Shown piece by piece: positions 25,364-33,730 of a stretch of 64,000 nt of DNA. A program made the position numbers and the translations under genes. Each line of letters begins with the position of its first letter. The stretch's first letter is position 1. Origin of the DNA: Wagnerdoeblera sp046292685 (GTDB lineage: Bacteria > Pseudomonadota > Alphaproteobacteria > Rhodobacterales > Rhodobacteraceae); the NCBI RefSeq assembly GCF_046292685.1, contig NZ_JBKBQM010000003.1:1-64000 (forward strand), in the 5' to 3' direction. The notes beneath the pieces were generated by a model. The model was not told the origin of the DNA, did not search any database, and worked only from the letters and a program-made list of their open reading frames with translations.

Positions 25364-26068
25364 CTACCCGGAAAAGTTGCGCGGATTCGGGTCGAAAAGC
25401 AACAGATAGCCGCCGTTCTGCCCAAGCCATTGGCGCGATTTGCGCAATACTCCGCCGCCATCGACCCAGTATCGGTTGTCCACCCGCGCACCGCCCGGGC
25501 CGGTGCAGGTTTCGGCCACCACACGCGTGGCGTGGCTGCGGCCCGACAGCACCACCGTTTCGCGTCCCGCCACCGCCAGCGTGCAGTGCATCGTCACGCT
25601 GACCGTCTGGTCCAGCCCGTCCAGCCATTGCCAGCTGCGGTTGTAGCTGCCTTGCCCGGCCGCCAGCATCGCCCGCGACGGCGGCGCCGACGACATCAGG
25701 TCTGCCCCCAGCCCGCGCGAGGCCACCAGCACGCCTTGCCGCAAGGTGACCTGGTTGCCAAGATGGCTGGCATAGGTTTCGTCCGGGCCGTTGCGGGCGA
25801 TTCGCCCCAGGGCTGCGGTGCTGCGCGTATCCTCGACCGCGGCCGAAATCAGCGGCTCGGGCCAGCTGGCCAGCGTTTCGGCCGGAATGTCGATTGCCGC
25901 CACCGGCCCCGCAGCCCGCGCCCCGGCCGGCTGGAACGCCGCCCCCAGCAGGCCGCGCAGCTCGGCCGCGCTCGGCCCTGCGGCGGGCGCATTGCCGCAG
26001 GCCGCCAGCCCCGCCACCAGCGTCAGCGCCGCGCCGGCGCGCATCCATGCCTGCCAGCGGCGCATCAT
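25364..26068 (-). CDS. YjbF/GfcB-family outer-membrane lipoprotein
   Basis: 234 aa. The lipobox is clear: LTLVAGLAACGNAP (L-A-A-C, Cys ~24). The mature domain contains NQVTLRQGVLVASRGLGADLMSS, the strongest YjbF family block, then TCTGPGG and VDNRYWVDGGGVLRKSRQW. YjbF proteins belong to exopolysaccharide/capsule export loci. It starts in the yjbH stop (ATGA). The terminal segment NGGYLLLFDPNPRNFSG is plausible for the family. Confidence 0.85.
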   Translation of the reverse strand: MMRRWQAWMRAGAALTLVAGLAACGNAPAAGPSAAELRGLLGAAFQPAGARAAGPVAAIDIPAETLASWPEPLISAAVEDTRSTAALGRIARNGPDETYASHLGNQVTLRQGVLVASRGLGADLMSSAPPSRAMLAAGQGSYNRSWQWLDGLDQTVSVTMHCTLAVAGRETVVLSGRSHATRVVAETCTGPGGARVDNRYWVDGGGVLRKSRQWLGQNGGYLLLFDPNPRNFSG

Positions 26069-28197
26069 CTCCAGACCCTTCCCCATTGGTCGTCCAGCCG
26101 CTTGGCGTGGTTGCCGCGCACCTGTTCGTAAAGCCGCCCGTCCACGTTCAGCCGCGCCCCGCCATCGCGCTGGATCGGGCGCAGCACCGTGCCGGCCGTG
26201 GCGCGCGACCCGTTGCCCAGCATCCAGGCAATCGGGATCGTCACCCGGATGCCCTTGTCGAACGACCCTTCGCCGAACTGCGCCGCCGACACGTTGGTCA
26301 GCGTGGCAAAGGCGCCCACGCGCCAGCCGTTGGCGAATTCGCGGTCCAGGCTGAACGTCGCGCCCACGTCGCCGGCCAGATAGCGGCCCACGTCCAGTTG
26401 CGCGGTAAAGCCGTTGCGCATGTCGTAATAGGCCGACACATGCCCGGTGGCGACGCCGTAGTTGGTGAACCCCAGCGCCGAGCCGAACGACCGCTGGCGC
26501 ACATAGTTGACCTCGGCCCCCAGCGCGAGCCGGCTTTGCACCGGCTTCCACAGCACCTCGGCCGAGATGCCGCCAAAGCTGCGTTCCAGGTAACCCACCG
26601 TCACCCGGCTATAAAGATTGGTGCCCGGCCGGGCATACCAGGCCAGTTGCAGCCGCTCCAGCTCGGTGCTGCGGCGGGCGCGCAGGTAATCCTCGGTGCG
26701 CACGCGCGGCAGAACCGAATTGGACGGGCGGTTGTAATTGCTCAGGTTTCCGGCCACGCGCTGCGTCACCGCGCCTGAAAGCACCAGCCCCGGCGCCAGA
26801 TCCAGCCAGCCTTGCAGGCGCACGCCCACATCCACCCGGAACGGGTCCGACGGGTCGAACAGGCCGGTGCGTGCATAGGGCCCGAGCGACCAGGTGAACG
26901 CCGGGTAAAGCCCCGCCGCCGTCACCGCAACGGGCGACCGCGGCCCGGCCTCGCCCAGGTCGGCCCGGGCGCGCAAGGCGGCGGCGCTGTCGGGGGCGAA
27001 CTCCAGCGCCTCCAGATCGGACCGTTGCAGCCGCACCCGCGCGGTGCCCATCCCTTGCACCACCGGCACGATGTCGAACACCTCGACCGAGGCGGGCATC
27101 GTCGCCGCCAGCGCACGTGCCGCCCGGCCGATGGCCTGCGCGCCGGCATCGAACCGGGTGTTGCGCACCCGCAGCTCCGCCCGCCCCGGCGCCAAGGCCA
27201 GCGATTCCAGCTGCAGCCCTTGCGTCTTCAGCGCTTCGGCCACCTTGTCGCGCAGATCCAGCGCGGCGGCGCGGGTGCCGGCCGCCGCCCAGCTGTCGGA
27301 CCAGGCCCCCGGGTCGGCCTGCCGCGACGGTCGCACCGCCACCGGCAAGGGCCCGGGGCCGCTGACCCCCGGCGCAGGCTTGCGCCGCGGGTTGAAAGAG
27401 AAATGCGCCGCGATGCCGATTTCCGAGCCATACATGTAATAGGCGCCCAGCCGCACCGACGGGCTGACCTGATATTCGGCACCAAAGCTCAGCGGGCTCT
27501 TGCGGCCCATCAGGCCTTGCCCGGTCTCCAGCGCATAAGCGTCGGAGGAATATTCCATCTTCAGGCCCAGCCGGTCGTTGACCTGCCATTCCACCCCGCC
27601 GAAGGGGGCCACCGGCCCGCGGAACCACTGCTTGACGTTCGGCGTGCCGCCGGTGGCCACGCCGGGTGCAGGCCGGGTGCCGGTGCTGGCAAAGCTGCCA
27701 TAGCTGCCCAGCCGCCCCCAGCCGAGGCCCGCGGTGACCTTGACCCGGTCGGCAAAGGTCTTGGTCGCCACCACATATTCGCCCGCGAAGTTGCCGGTGC
27801 CGATGAAATCCTGCAAACCCACTGTGACCGCCGGCCACCAGCGCCCTTCGTCCAGCAGGCGAAAGCGCAGGTCGAAGCTGCGGTCGAAATAGGTCTGCCC
27901 CACGCCGAAGCCCGCCAGCGTCAGGTCGCGCACGCCGGTATAGCGAAAGCTGCCTTGCAGCCGCGGCGCGATCTGAAAGGTCAGGGTGTTGCGCGTGGTC
28001 GGCCCGAAGCGCGACAGCGACCACGACAGTTCGCCATCGGGCTGCATCTCGGCGCTGGGCATGTCCATCAGGCCGTTGACGCCGTAAAAGTTCAGGCTGG
28101 GGCGAAGTTCGGCCAACGCAGGCCAGGGCAGCGCCGCCGCCAGGATCGCGGCGACGGCTGGGCGGGCCAGAGCCGGGCCCCGGGTGCTTCGGATCAT
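26065..28197 (-). CDS. YjbH-family outer-membrane beta-barrel protein
   Basis: 710 aa. Signal peptide ends at PWPALA-EL. The N-terminal half opens with SLNFYGVNGLMDMPSAEMQPDGELSW, a diagnostic YjbH (GfcD) start, and continues in alternating hydrophobic/aromatic strands to residue ~300. A periplasmic-like middle domain (~310-420) leads to a second barrel region ending RVWR. YjbH is thought to form the outer-membrane pore for a secreted polysaccharide. ATG 28197 follows AAAGGA. Confidence 0.87.
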   Translation of the reverse strand: MIRSTRGPALARPAVAAILAAALPWPALAELRPSLNFYGVNGLMDMPSAEMQPDGELSWSLSRFGPTTRNTLTFQIAPRLQGSFRYTGVRDLTLAGFGVGQTYFDRSFDLRFRLLDEGRWWPAVTVGLQDFIGTGNFAGEYVVATKTFADRVKVTAGLGWGRLGSYGSFASTGTRPAPGVATGGTPNVKQWFRGPVAPFGGVEWQVNDRLGLKMEYSSDAYALETGQGLMGRKSPLSFGAEYQVSPSVRLGAYYMYGSEIGIAAHFSFNPRRKPAPGVSGPGPLPVAVRPSRQADPGAWSDSWAAAGTRAAALDLRDKVAEALKTQGLQLESLALAPGRAELRVRNTRFDAGAQAIGRAARALAATMPASVEVFDIVPVVQGMGTARVRLQRSDLEALEFAPDSAAALRARADLGEAGPRSPVAVTAAGLYPAFTWSLGPYARTGLFDPSDPFRVDVGVRLQGWLDLAPGLVLSGAVTQRVAGNLSNYNRPSNSVLPRVRTEDYLRARRSTELERLQLAWYARPGTNLYSRVTVGYLERSFGGISAEVLWKPVQSRLALGAEVNYVRQRSFGSALGFTNYGVATGHVSAYYDMRNGFTAQLDVGRYLAGDVGATFSLDREFANGWRVGAFATLTNVSAAQFGEGSFDKGIRVTIPIAWMLGNGSRATAGTVLRPIQRDGGARLNVDGRLYEQVRGNHAKRLDDQWGRVWR

Positions 28198-28266
28198 GCG
28201 GCGCGTCCTTTCGGTTTGGGGCACCATAGGCGACGGTCGGCCCCGGCTGCAAGCGCTTGCCTGCCG

Positions 28267-28896
28267 CTAGGGCCGGCGTCGGCGGCCGGGCAACACCTTT
28301 GCCGCCGTTTGCAGCATCAGCGCGATGTCGAGGCACAGGTTGCGGCGGCGCTGATAGATCAGGTCCAGCCGCGCCTTGCGCGGCACGCAGACCCGGGCAT
28401 AGACGGCGTCGGTTTCCTCGGGGGTGCGGCAGCGGGCCAGCCACCATTCCTCGTGCCGGTGAAAATGCAGCGATGCAAGCCCGGTGATTCCGGGGCGCGA
28501 GCGCAGCACCCGGGCGTAAAGCTCGGGGAACCGCTCCACATACTGGCGCAGGGGCGGGCGAGGGCCGACAAAGCTCATGTCGCCCTTCAGCACGTTCCAC
28601 AGTTGCGGCACCTCGTCCAGCCGGCTGCGGCGCAGGAAGCGGCCAGTGGGGGTGATGCGGTCGGCCTTGTCGCCGCCTGACACGCCACTGTCGGCGCCGG
28701 GCGGGGCAGGGCGCATGGTGCGCAGCTTCCACAGCCGGAAGGGTTGCCCTGGCGCCCGCATCCGTTCGGAGACATGAAACACCGGCCGCCCCTCGCGCCA
28801 CAAGAGCCACAGCAGCAGGGCCGAGAACGGCACCGCCAGCAGGATCATCAGCCCCAGCGCGCAGAGGATGTCGAGCAACCGCTTGGCCGGGGTCAT
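28267..28896 (-). CDS. Exopolysaccharide initiating sugar transferase
   Basis: 209 aa, the short WcaJ/PssY-type polyprenyl-phosphate hexose-1-phosphate transferase. One N-terminal re-entrant hydrophobic segment (LLDILCALGLMILLAVPFSALLLWLLW) is followed by the catalytic domain: FRLWKLRTM, then RSRLDEVPQLWNVLKGDMSFVGPRPP and SRPGITGLASL. It puts the first sugar phosphate on the lipid carrier at the inner membrane. It starts within the epimerase stop (ATGA) and ends 69 bp before yjbH. Confidence 0.9.
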   Translation of the reverse strand: MTPAKRLLDILCALGLMILLAVPFSALLLWLLWREGRPVFHVSERMRAPGQPFRLWKLRTMRPAPPGADSGVSGGDKADRITPTGRFLRRSRLDEVPQLWNVLKGDMSFVGPRPPLRQYVERFPELYARVLRSRPGITGLASLHFHRHEEWWLARCRTPEETDAVYARVCVPRKARLDLIYQRRRNLCLDIALMLQTAAKVLPGRRRRP

Positions 28897-29774
28897 GGTG
28901 CCGCCTTCGCGCCTGCATCTGTGCCCGCGCCTGTCCCCGCCCCCGCCGCCGCGCGCCATTCGGCCGCGACCCCGGCGGCGGTTTCGGCCTGCGGCACCGG
29001 CGGCACCAGCGCGGCCAGCCGGGCGCAGTTCATGGCGATGCGCGGCACGGCGGCGGCCCCGGCCGTTGTCCAGGCAAAGCCCAGCCCCGCCGCCTGCATC
29101 AGGTCGGCCATCGCCAGCGGGTGCTGGCCGGCGACGTTGAGCACCGCGGGCAGCCGTTCCCCCGCCAGCGCGCGCCGCGCCAGCGCCTGCACCACCCGCG
29201 CCAGCAGCCCCGGCCCGGCGTAGGATCGCACCGGCCCCGCCCCGTCGGCAAAGCGGTCGAGCGCGATCGGCAGCCCCTGGGCCACGCGGTCGCCCAGCAG
29301 GTCGGCACCGGCCACGTTGCCGATTCGCAGCGCGCAGAGCTGCGGGCCCGGGCCCGAAAGCTCGGCGGCCATCGCCTGCTCCATCTCCAGCTTGGAGCGG
29401 CCGTAGGGGTTGGGGCGGTCGGGGGCGGTGTCCTCGGTCGCGTCGCCGGGCGGAGTGCGGCCATAAAGCGCCATCGTCGAAGCCAGCAGGATCGTGCCGA
29501 CCCCGTCTGCCGCCGCAGCGGCGCGGGCGATGGCGCGGCCGAGGCGCGGGTTTTCGGCCAGTGCCTCGGGCGGGCCGGAGGTGACGCCGGCCAGCACCAG
29601 CACCACGCGGGCCGGCGGCAAGGGCTGGCCCGGCGCCCAGGCCACCCAGCCGGGTGCGTCCCCCATGCGCCGGCCTTGCCAGCGGGTCGCAAGCCCCGGC
29701 GCGCCCCAGTGCGCCCGCATCAGCCGGCCCACCTTGCCGCTGGCCCCCAGCACCAGAATGTCGGCCCGTTCCAT
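28893..29774 (-). CDS. NAD-dependent epimerase/dehydratase (extended SDR)
   Basis: 293 aa. Rossmann motif ADILVLGASGKVGRLM (G-x-x-G-x-x-G) at the N-terminus, STMALYG near residue 105 and the catalytic YGRSKLEME (Y-x-x-x-K, ~127). The substrate should be a nucleotide sugar feeding the polysaccharide made by the rest of this operon; identity unknown. The C-terminus is Ala/Gly-rich (GAGTGAGTDAGAKAAP). First gene of the epimerase-transferase-yjbHFE operon. Confidence 0.85.
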   Translation of the reverse strand: MERADILVLGASGKVGRLMRAHWGAPGLATRWQGRRMGDAPGWVAWAPGQPLPPARVVLVLAGVTSGPPEALAENPRLGRAIARAAAAADGVGTILLASTMALYGRTPPGDATEDTAPDRPNPYGRSKLEMEQAMAAELSGPGPQLCALRIGNVAGADLLGDRVAQGLPIALDRFADGAGPVRSYAGPGLLARVVQALARRALAGERLPAVLNVAGQHPLAMADLMQAAGLGFAWTTAGAAAVPRIAMNCARLAALVPPVPQAETAAGVAAEWRAAAGAGTGAGTDAGAKAAP

Positions 29775-29901
29775 CCTTGCCTCGTGCTGCCTGCTGCCTT
29801 TCCTGCCCGCAGGCGCGGCGATTGTCCAGCTGGGGCGGCGCCGGCGGTATCCCCTGCTTGGGGGGTTCTGTCGGCGGCGGCTTCCGTGCTAGCCTGCGGC
29901 C

Positions 29902-30264
29902 ATGACCCGGGCCGTGAAACCCCTGTTCCTGCTTGTGCTGCCGCTGCTGGCGGGGCTGGCCGTGGCGGCGACGCCGCGGGCGGCGCGGGCCGATGTGGCC
30001 TGCACCGGGCCGGCCGGCGGGCATCTGGGCGCGGCCCCGGCCTGCGACCGGCTGGCGGCGCTGCTGGCGGGGCGCGGCGTTTCGGTGACGCTGGAGCTGA
30101 CGCGGGACGAGCCGCAACTGCTGGCCGGGCGGCTGGTCTGGCAGGCGGGCGGGCAGCGCCGCGCCGGCCCGGTGGTGGAAGTGACCGCCCGCGACCGCCC
30201 GCTGACCGCCGCGGCGGGCGACCGGCTGGTGCGGGGGTTGCTGGCGGTCAGCGACCTGCCCTGA
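29902..30264 (+). CDS. Hypothetical exported protein
   Basis: 120 aa, no recognised family. An N-terminal signal sequence (PLFLLVLPLLAGLAVAATPRAARA) precedes a mature domain of about 90 residues with two cysteines (DVACTGP and APACDRL) that could form a disulfide. It diverges from the exopolysaccharide operon across a 127-bp gap. The coding start may be helped by the G-rich sequence before ATG. A role in the same process is possible but unsupported. Confidence 0.6.
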   Translation: MTRAVKPLFLLVLPLLAGLAVAATPRAARADVACTGPAGGHLGAAPACDRLAALLAGRGVSVTLELTRDEPQLLAGRLVWQAGGQRRAGPVVEVTARDRPLTAAAGDRLVRGLLAVSDLP

Positions 30265-30295
30265 AAAGGCGCCGCGGCGGGGCCGACCCCGGCCC

Positions 30296-30312
30296 TGTCC
30301 CTTGAAGGGACA
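30296..30312. promoter_or_regulatory. 17-bp perfect palindrome
   Basis: TGTCCCTT-g-AAGGGACA lies 32 bp after the stop of the exported hypothetical protein. It could be a short hairpin terminator (no T-run follows) or a binding site. No further support. Confidence 0.3.
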
Positions 30313-30364
30313 TCTGCCGGACCCAATGAAATCAGGGGCTTGCGCGCGCGGATTTACCAAGCGT

Positions 30365-30847
30365 TTACGATTGGCCGGGCACGGGGGCGGGGCTGGACCG
30401 GAGGGGATGGGCCTGACGTCCGACCTTCGCCAGGTTTCGCTGGATCGGGTTGGCCTGGCCGGGCGACCCGCCATCGCGCCGCCCGGGTAGCCAGAGGAAG
30501 GCCACGGGCAAGGCGAGCACGATCATCAGCAGCACCCAGGACGCGGCCGGGCCTTCGTTGCGCGACAGCCCGGGGAACGCACGCCGGTCGGCGAAGCGGC
30601 TCGGCACCCCGGTTGCGTGGCCGGGCCCGCCGAGGGCCAGCACGTTGGGCAGGTCGCAGGTGCGGAACTCGGTGATGAGCTGGATGACCCTGGCCATCGC
30701 GGCGACCCAGAGATATCCGGCCGCCCGGTGCGCCAGGTCACGGCGACAGCGCCATATGGCAACGGATCCCGCCACCAGCGCGACCAGCGCCGCGCACGTG
30801 TGCAGCACAAGCACCGGACCAGACAGAAGGACAGGATCGAAAGACAT
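30365..30847 (-). pseudogene. Degraded DUF2306-like membrane protein
   Basis: Frame of 160 aa. The first ~55 residues (LLSGPVLVLHTCAALVALVAGSVAIW, then LAHRAAGYLWVAAMARVI) look like the start of DUF2306-type membrane proteins, with the conserved AHR-x-x-GY-x-W-V-A-A-M. Beyond that the expected helix and the rest of the family sequence are missing. The tail has one further hydrophobic helix (SWVLLMIVLALPVAFLWL) and a basic end. I read it as a truncated or fused remnant. A short genuine membrane protein is possible. Confidence 0.5.
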
Positions 30848-30996
30848 GCAAGCATCACCCTGGTTGTGAAAAGGAGCCGAAAAGAAAGCCCGCGCGGACA
30901 GCAGACGGCAAACCTGCCACGGCCCCGGCCGGAGCCGAAGCGGCGCCGTCCCGTGCGGCTCGGACCCCGGCGCGCGCCACCGGTCCGGGATCGCGG

Positions 30997-31259
30997 TCAG
31001 GCCGTGTCCTGCATCACCTGGTTGCGCGCCGGATCCAACACCTCCAGCCCGCCCTGCGATGCCGGTTCCGGCAACATCCGCCGCCAGGCTCTTGCCCCCG
31101 GGCGCCCGGCAAGCAGGCCCAGCATGTGGCGTGTCACCTGATGCAGCTGCCCCCCCCCGCCGCCAGATGCGCCGCGGTGCAGGGACGCATCGCGGCCGCC
31201 ACCACGAAGGCGTCGCGCGCGTGGTCCTGCCCCCGAAGCGCATCGGCCCCGATCAGCAC
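30997..31259 (-). pseudogene. dusA: 3' remnant of dusA (tRNA-dihydrouridine synthase A), truncated and frameshifted
   Basis: On the minus strand one frame reads DAFVVAAAMRPCTAAHLAA and, after a shift at a run of nine G, another reads QLHQVTRHMLGLLAGRPG followed by ARAWRRMLPEPA. Together these match the C-terminal tail of DusA (R-L-H-x-V-T-R-H-M-L-G-L and G-A-R-x-W-R-R). The catalytic TIM barrel is absent. Homology stops about 10 bp from the stop codon of the phnE gene at 31270, so the junction of the phosphonate-type operon lies there. Total length 263 bp, not a multiple of three, confirms the frameshift. Confidence 0.7.
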
Positions 31260-31269
31260 CGCGCCCGGA

Positions 31270-32094
31270 TCAGATCAGCCGCCGCCGGATCCGGTGCGAC
31301 AGCCCGTCGATCACGGCCACGGTGATCAGGATCAGAAGGATGATGAAGGCCACCTGCGGCCAGGCGTTGATGAGGATTCGGTCCATCAGGAAGAACCCGA
31401 TCCCGCCGGCCCCCACCACGCCGAGGATGGTGGCCGAGCGCACGTTGGATTCGAAGAAATAAAGCGTGTTGGTCAGGAACACCGGCACCACCTGCGGCCA
31501 GATGCCGAAGCGGATCACCTGCACCCGCCCCGCCCCGGTGGCGCGCACCCCGCGCGACTGTTCGGCATCGGCATTCTCGATCGCCTCGGCATAGAGTTTC
31601 GCCAGCACCCCGGTGTCGTTCACCGCGATGGCGAGGATGCCGGCAAAGGGCCCGAGCCCGATGATCGACACAAAGAGGATCGCCCAGATCAGGCTGTCCA
31701 CCCCCCGCACCACATCGAACATCCGCCGCACCGCAAAGCGCAACGGGGCCAGCGGCATGGTGTTGGCCGCCCCCATGAACCCCAGCGGCACCGCCAGGAT
31801 GCTGGCCGCCAGCGTGCCGAGGAAGGCCATGGCGACGGTTTCGGCAATCGCCAGCGCATAGGTCTGCGCCATGCCCCCCGTCTGCGGCGGCAGCATCAGG
31901 CCGCCCACCCGGATCAGCTCGCCCGATCCTTGCCAGAGCCTGACGAACCCGAAGCCCAGCCGGTCCAGCCCCCAGACGAACAGCACCGCGCCCACGGCGA
32001 TGGCGGCGCGTGTGGCCCACATCCGCAGGCCCCGGTCGGGGAAGGCGCCGGGGTGGGCCGCGCGCAGCGCCTCGATGCGGGCGGCGGTCGTCAT
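31270..32094 (-). CDS. phnE: Phosphonate-type ABC transporter permease PhnE (set 1, second permease)
   Basis: 274 aa, about six membrane segments. The BPD_transp_1 region (~95-270) carries the EAA-like loop ENADAEQSRGVRATGAGRVQVIRFGIWPQVVP and the PhnE signature SNVRSATILGVVGAGGIGFFLM. It pairs with the adjacent PhnE as a heterodimer across the inner membrane. The N-terminal ~30 residues are cytosolic. The upstream permease stop overlaps its start (ATGA). It is the last gene of the nine-gene operon and borders the dusA remnant. Confidence 0.92.
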   Translation of the reverse strand: MTTAARIEALRAAHPGAFPDRGLRMWATRAAIAVGAVLFVWGLDRLGFGFVRLWQGSGELIRVGGLMLPPQTGGMAQTYALAIAETVAMAFLGTLAASILAVPLGFMGAANTMPLAPLRFAVRRMFDVVRGVDSLIWAILFVSIIGLGPFAGILAIAVNDTGVLAKLYAEAIENADAEQSRGVRATGAGRVQVIRFGIWPQVVPVFLTNTLYFFESNVRSATILGVVGAGGIGFFLMDRILINAWPQVAFIILLILITVAVIDGLSHRIRRRLI

Positions 32095-32957
32095 GCGGTG
32101 GCCCTCAGCGCCTCGGCGCCGATGATGCGGTGGCGCAGGAACTCCGAGATCTGGTCGATCAGCGCCACGGTCACGATCAGCATCAGCGCGATGGCGGAAA
32201 TGTCGGTGTAGTGGAAACTCTTGATCGCGGTATAGAGGTCTTGCCCGATCCCGCCCGCGCCGACGAAGCCCAGGACCGAGGCCGAGCGCACGTTGATCTC
32301 GAACCTGAGAAGCCCGTAGGACACGAAGGCCGGCGCCACCTGCGGCAACGCGCCATAGCGCATCACCTGCATCCAGGAGGCGCCGGTCGAGCGCACGCCG
32401 CGCAGGGCGTCGGGGTCGGTCGCCTCGGCCACCTCGCCGAACAATTTCCCGAGCGCGCCCATCGTGTGCAGCCCGATCGCCATCACCCCCGCCATGGGGC
32501 CGATGCCGAAAGAGAACACGAAGAGCACCGCGAACACCAGTTCCGGCACGGTGCGGGCGAATTCGAACACCCGGCGCATCAGGGTCGAGGCCCAGGGCGC
32601 GGGCGCGAGGTTGCGCGCGGCCACAAAGGCGCCCGCCACGGCAAAGGCGGTGCCGAAGACCGTGGCGTAGAAGGCGATCAGGATGGTGTCGATCAGGCCC
32701 GCAAACCAGCGGTCGAACCGGCGGAACCAGTGCGCCATGTCGGCGGCGAAGGTCTCGAGGCTCAGCACCGGCACCATCTTGCCGAAATAGCTGCCGAAAC
32801 GGTCCATCCGGGCCCAGAGGCGGGCCAGGTCCACCTCGCCCAGATCGGCCGAAATCGCGGCGGTGACGAGGATGGCGAGGACGATCAGCGCCGTCTGCCC
32901 CATCCGCGCGCGCCGGGCGGCGCGGAAGGCGGTTTCCACCTGCGCCGCCGAAGTCAT
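32091..32957 (-). CDS. phnE: Phosphonate-type ABC transporter permease PhnE (set 1, first permease)
   Basis: 288 aa with an extended N-terminal part before the permease core. Signature features: FARTVPELVFAVLFVFSFGIGP, TMGALGKLFGEVAEATDPDALRG, the NVRSASVLGFVGAGGIGQDL block and a C-terminal DISAIALMLIVTVALIDQISEFLRHR. It resembles the first permease of set 2 (36304-37185) more than its own partner, so the two sets probably arose by duplication of a two-permease unit. ATG 32957 overlaps the phnC stop. Confidence 0.92.
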   Translation of the reverse strand: MTSAAQVETAFRAARRARMGQTALIVLAILVTAAISADLGEVDLARLWARMDRFGSYFGKMVPVLSLETFAADMAHWFRRFDRWFAGLIDTILIAFYATVFGTAFAVAGAFVAARNLAPAPWASTLMRRVFEFARTVPELVFAVLFVFSFGIGPMAGVMAIGLHTMGALGKLFGEVAEATDPDALRGVRSTGASWMQVMRYGALPQVAPAFVSYGLLRFEINVRSASVLGFVGAGGIGQDLYTAIKSFHYTDISAIALMLIVTVALIDQISEFLRHRIIGAEALRATA

Positions 32958-33730
32958 GCCGCCTCCTCGATGGCGGTCAGATCGGCGGTGCCATAGACCT
33001 GTTCCAGCACCGGCCCGGTCAAGGCCGAGGTCGGCCCGTCGAACACCACGCGGCCCCTGGCCAGCGCCACCGCACGGGTGCAGTATTTCTGCGCCAGGGC
33101 CACGGAGTGCAGGTTGCACAGCACCGTGATGCCGTTCTCGCGGTTGATCCGCGCCAGCGCGTCCATCACCGCCTCGGAGTTGCGGGGATCGAGGCTGGCC
33201 ACCGGCTCGTCGGCCAGGATGATCTGCGGCTCCTGCACCAGGGCGCGGGCAATCGCCACGCGCTGCTGCTGGCCGCCCGACAGGGCGTCGGCGCGTTTCA
33301 GCGCCTGTTCGCCCATGTCGAGCGCCACCAGCGCCTCGATGGCGCGCGCCCGGTCCTCGTCGGTGAACAGACCCAGAAGCGACGGGATCAGCGGCCGGGT
33401 GGCCAGCCGCCCGGTCATCACATTGGTCAGCACCGTGAGCCGCGCCACGAGGTTGAAGCGCTGGAATACCATCGCCGTGCCGCGCCGCCAGTCGCGCAGA
33501 TCGCGCCCCCGCAGCGCCAGCACATCGCGCCCCGCGCAGGTCATCGTGCCGCCGTCAGGGTCGATCAGCCGGTTGATGACGTTCAGAAGGGTGGATTTTC
33601 CCGCCCCCGACCGCCCGATCACCGCCACCATCTCGCCCCTGGCAAAGGCGAGGCTGATGCCATCCAGGGCACGCGCCTCGCCCCAGGTCTTGACGATGCC
33701 CTCCAGCTTCAGGAAGGGCTGCCCGGTCAC
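32954..33730 (-). CDS. phnC: Phosphonate-type ABC transporter ATPase PhnC (set 1)
   Basis: 258 aa. Walker A GRSGAGKSTLL (~39), Q-loop VFQRFNLV, signature LSGGQQQRVAIARAL, Walker B IILADEPVASLDP and the switch histidine in VLCNLHSVALA, all intact. The PhnC-specific NVMTGRLA and INRLIDPDGGT blocks are present. It energises import through the two downstream permeases. Its ATG overlaps the phnD stop (ATGA). Confidence 0.93.
   Translation of the reverse strand: MTGQPFLKLEGIVKTWGEARALDGISLAFARGEMVAVIGRSGAGKSTLLNVINRLIDPDGGTMTCAGRDVLALRGRDLRDWRRGTAMVFQRFNLVARLTVLTNVMTGRLATRPLIPSLLGLFTDEDRARAIEALVALDMGEQALKRADALSGGQQQRVAIARALVQEPQIILADEPVASLDPRNSEAVMDALARINRENGITVLCNLHSVALAQKYCTRAVALARGRVVFDGPTSALTGPVLEQVYGTADLTAIEEAA

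Noticed and set aside
31141..31270. Start of a new gene or an RNA element at the C9 run beside phnE
   Set aside because: The bases encode DusA-type sequence on the minus strand; the run is the site of its frameshift.
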